Shown: piece by piece, positions 5,203 to 5,618 of the stretch
Position numbering within the stretch: the first letter of the stretch is position 1
Layout of the letters: the number at the start of each line of letters is the position of its first letter
Assembly: GCA_030039995.1 (NCBI GenBank)
Contig: JASHUL010000029.1
Coordinates: forward strand, 1 to 5,618
Reading direction: 5' to 3'
DNA length: 5,618 bases
Source of the DNA: Thermoplasmata archaeon
GTDB lineage: Archaea; Thermoplasmatota; Thermoplasmata; Lutacidiplasmatales; UBA184
Translations under genes and position numbers: made by a program
Notes under the pieces: generated by a model
Database searches by the model: none
What the model was told of the DNA's origin: nothing
The model's input: the letters and a program-made list of their open reading frames with translations, nothing else

Positions 5203-5618
5203 ATGGCCGCACCGATCACCGCGAAGGAGAAGCCGAGCGACAACCCCGTCCTGTTCGTCGCCCGGCCGATGGCGACGGCCGCCCGCCAGTTCGCGAAGAG
5301 CCTCTTCCGCCCGTCCACGATCGTCTACCCGTTCGAGCGCCTCGAGGACCCGAGGTTCCGCGACCGGGTCGAGGTAGCGTCGGGCAAGCCGATCGGCGTC
5401 GGCCACGTGTGGGACAACTACCGCGGCGTCCACGCGCTGAACATCGCGACCTGCATCAGCTGCAACCTCTGCGCGTTCTCCTGCCCGGACCTCTGCATCG
5501 AGATGGTCAACGTCGCCGGCGGCGACCCGAAGCACCCGAAGAAGTGTCCCGAGATCGACTACGGCAAGTGCAGCTACTGCGGCTTCTGCTCGGACGCGTG
5601 CCCCGAGGGCTGCCTGAC
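5203..5618 (+). CDS. nuoI: NADH-quinone oxidoreductase subunit I (8Fe ferredoxin-like, TYKY homologue), 3'-truncated by the window edge
   Basis: NuoI carries clusters N6a and N6b, which hand electrons to N2 in NuoB. The first 138 residues are present and the frame runs off the right edge without a stop. YRGVHALN (73-80) matches the RGxHxL segment before the first cluster. Two ferredoxin motifs follow: CISCNLCAFSCP with Cys84, 87, 90 and 94, and CSYCGFCSDACP with Cys123, 126, 129 and 133. EIDYGKC (117-123), leading into the second motif, is also typical. An extra cysteine follows each motif at the same place (Cys98 in CPDLC and Cys137 in CPEGC), where CPxxA is commoner, and Cys115 lies between the clusters. 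ATG 5203 is supported by GGAGGAG just upstream. Order and spacing make it part of the nuo operon. Confidence 0.93.
   Translation, partial: MAAPITAKEKPSDNPVLFVARPMATAARQFAKSLFRPSTIVYPFERLEDPRFRDRVEVASGKPIGVGHVWDNYRGVHALNIATCISCNLCAFSCPDLCIEMVNVAGGDPKHPKKCPEIDYGKCSYCGFCSDACPEGCL

Noticed and set aside
2895..5318. An 807-codon open frame on the minus strand across nuoD, nuoH and the start of nuoI
   Set aside because: Its product is almost entirely Arg, Asp, Glu, Val and His with no recognisable fold. The frame is open because C/G-rich third positions of the real genes leave few antisense stops. The nuo proteins on the + strand are unmistakable.
3233..5377. A 714-codon open frame on the + strand in another frame across nuoD and nuoH
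   Set aside because: The product is low-complexity Arg/Pro/Gly-rich and covers well-conserved genes in a different frame; it is an effect of high GC content.

Overview
The window is very G+C-rich by eye, with coding regions dominated by C or G at third codon positions. It holds the first six genes of a respiratory complex I operon in the order nuoA-nuoB-nuoC-nuoD-nuoH-nuoI. Upstream lie two unrelated genes: the 3' end of an enoyl-CoA hydratase/isomerase gene on the + strand and a RimJ/RimL-type GNAT acetyltransferase gene on the - strand. Both the first gene (crotonase) and the last gene (nuoI) are cut by the window edges.

The source is most likely an archaeon, perhaps a high-GC Thermoplasmatota relative, but this is an inference. 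It rests on three points. A lone TTAAATAA block sits in GC-rich DNA at a distance from nuoA that suits an archaeal TATA box. nuoC and nuoD are separate genes, unlike the nuoCD fusion I recall for haloarchaea. nuoD runs directly into nuoH with no nuoE, nuoF or nuoG between them. Strong Shine-Dalgarno sequences precede most nuo genes. A bacterium with an 11-subunit-type complex I is not excluded.

Layout: 1-578 crotonase 3' part; 579-660 short convergent gap with a small inverted repeat; 661-1278 GNAT gene (minus); 1279-1417 divergent intergenic region with the putative promoter; 1418-5618 the nuo genes, tightly packed. nuoA/nuoB overlap by 4 bases (GTGA), nuoB/nuoC are 37 bases apart, nuoC/nuoD overlap by 8 bases, nuoD/nuoH are 6 bases apart and nuoH/nuoI are 13 bases apart. 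This packing implies one polycistronic transcript.

Functionally, NuoB, C, D and I form the peripheral arm that carries electrons through two 4Fe-4S clusters in NuoI and cluster N2 in NuoB to a quinone held between NuoB and NuoD. NuoH and NuoA form the membrane part next to that site. The genes for the antiporter-like subunits (nuoJKLMN) would be expected beyond the right edge. The electron donor cannot be read from this window. I see no wholly new system. The most interesting details are residue changes around the quinone site and proton-entry path: two cysteines in NuoD at positions matching terminal nickel ligands of [NiFe] hydrogenases, loss of the conserved Glu of the NuoA Asp-Val-Glu motif, and several changes at conserved positions of NuoH.
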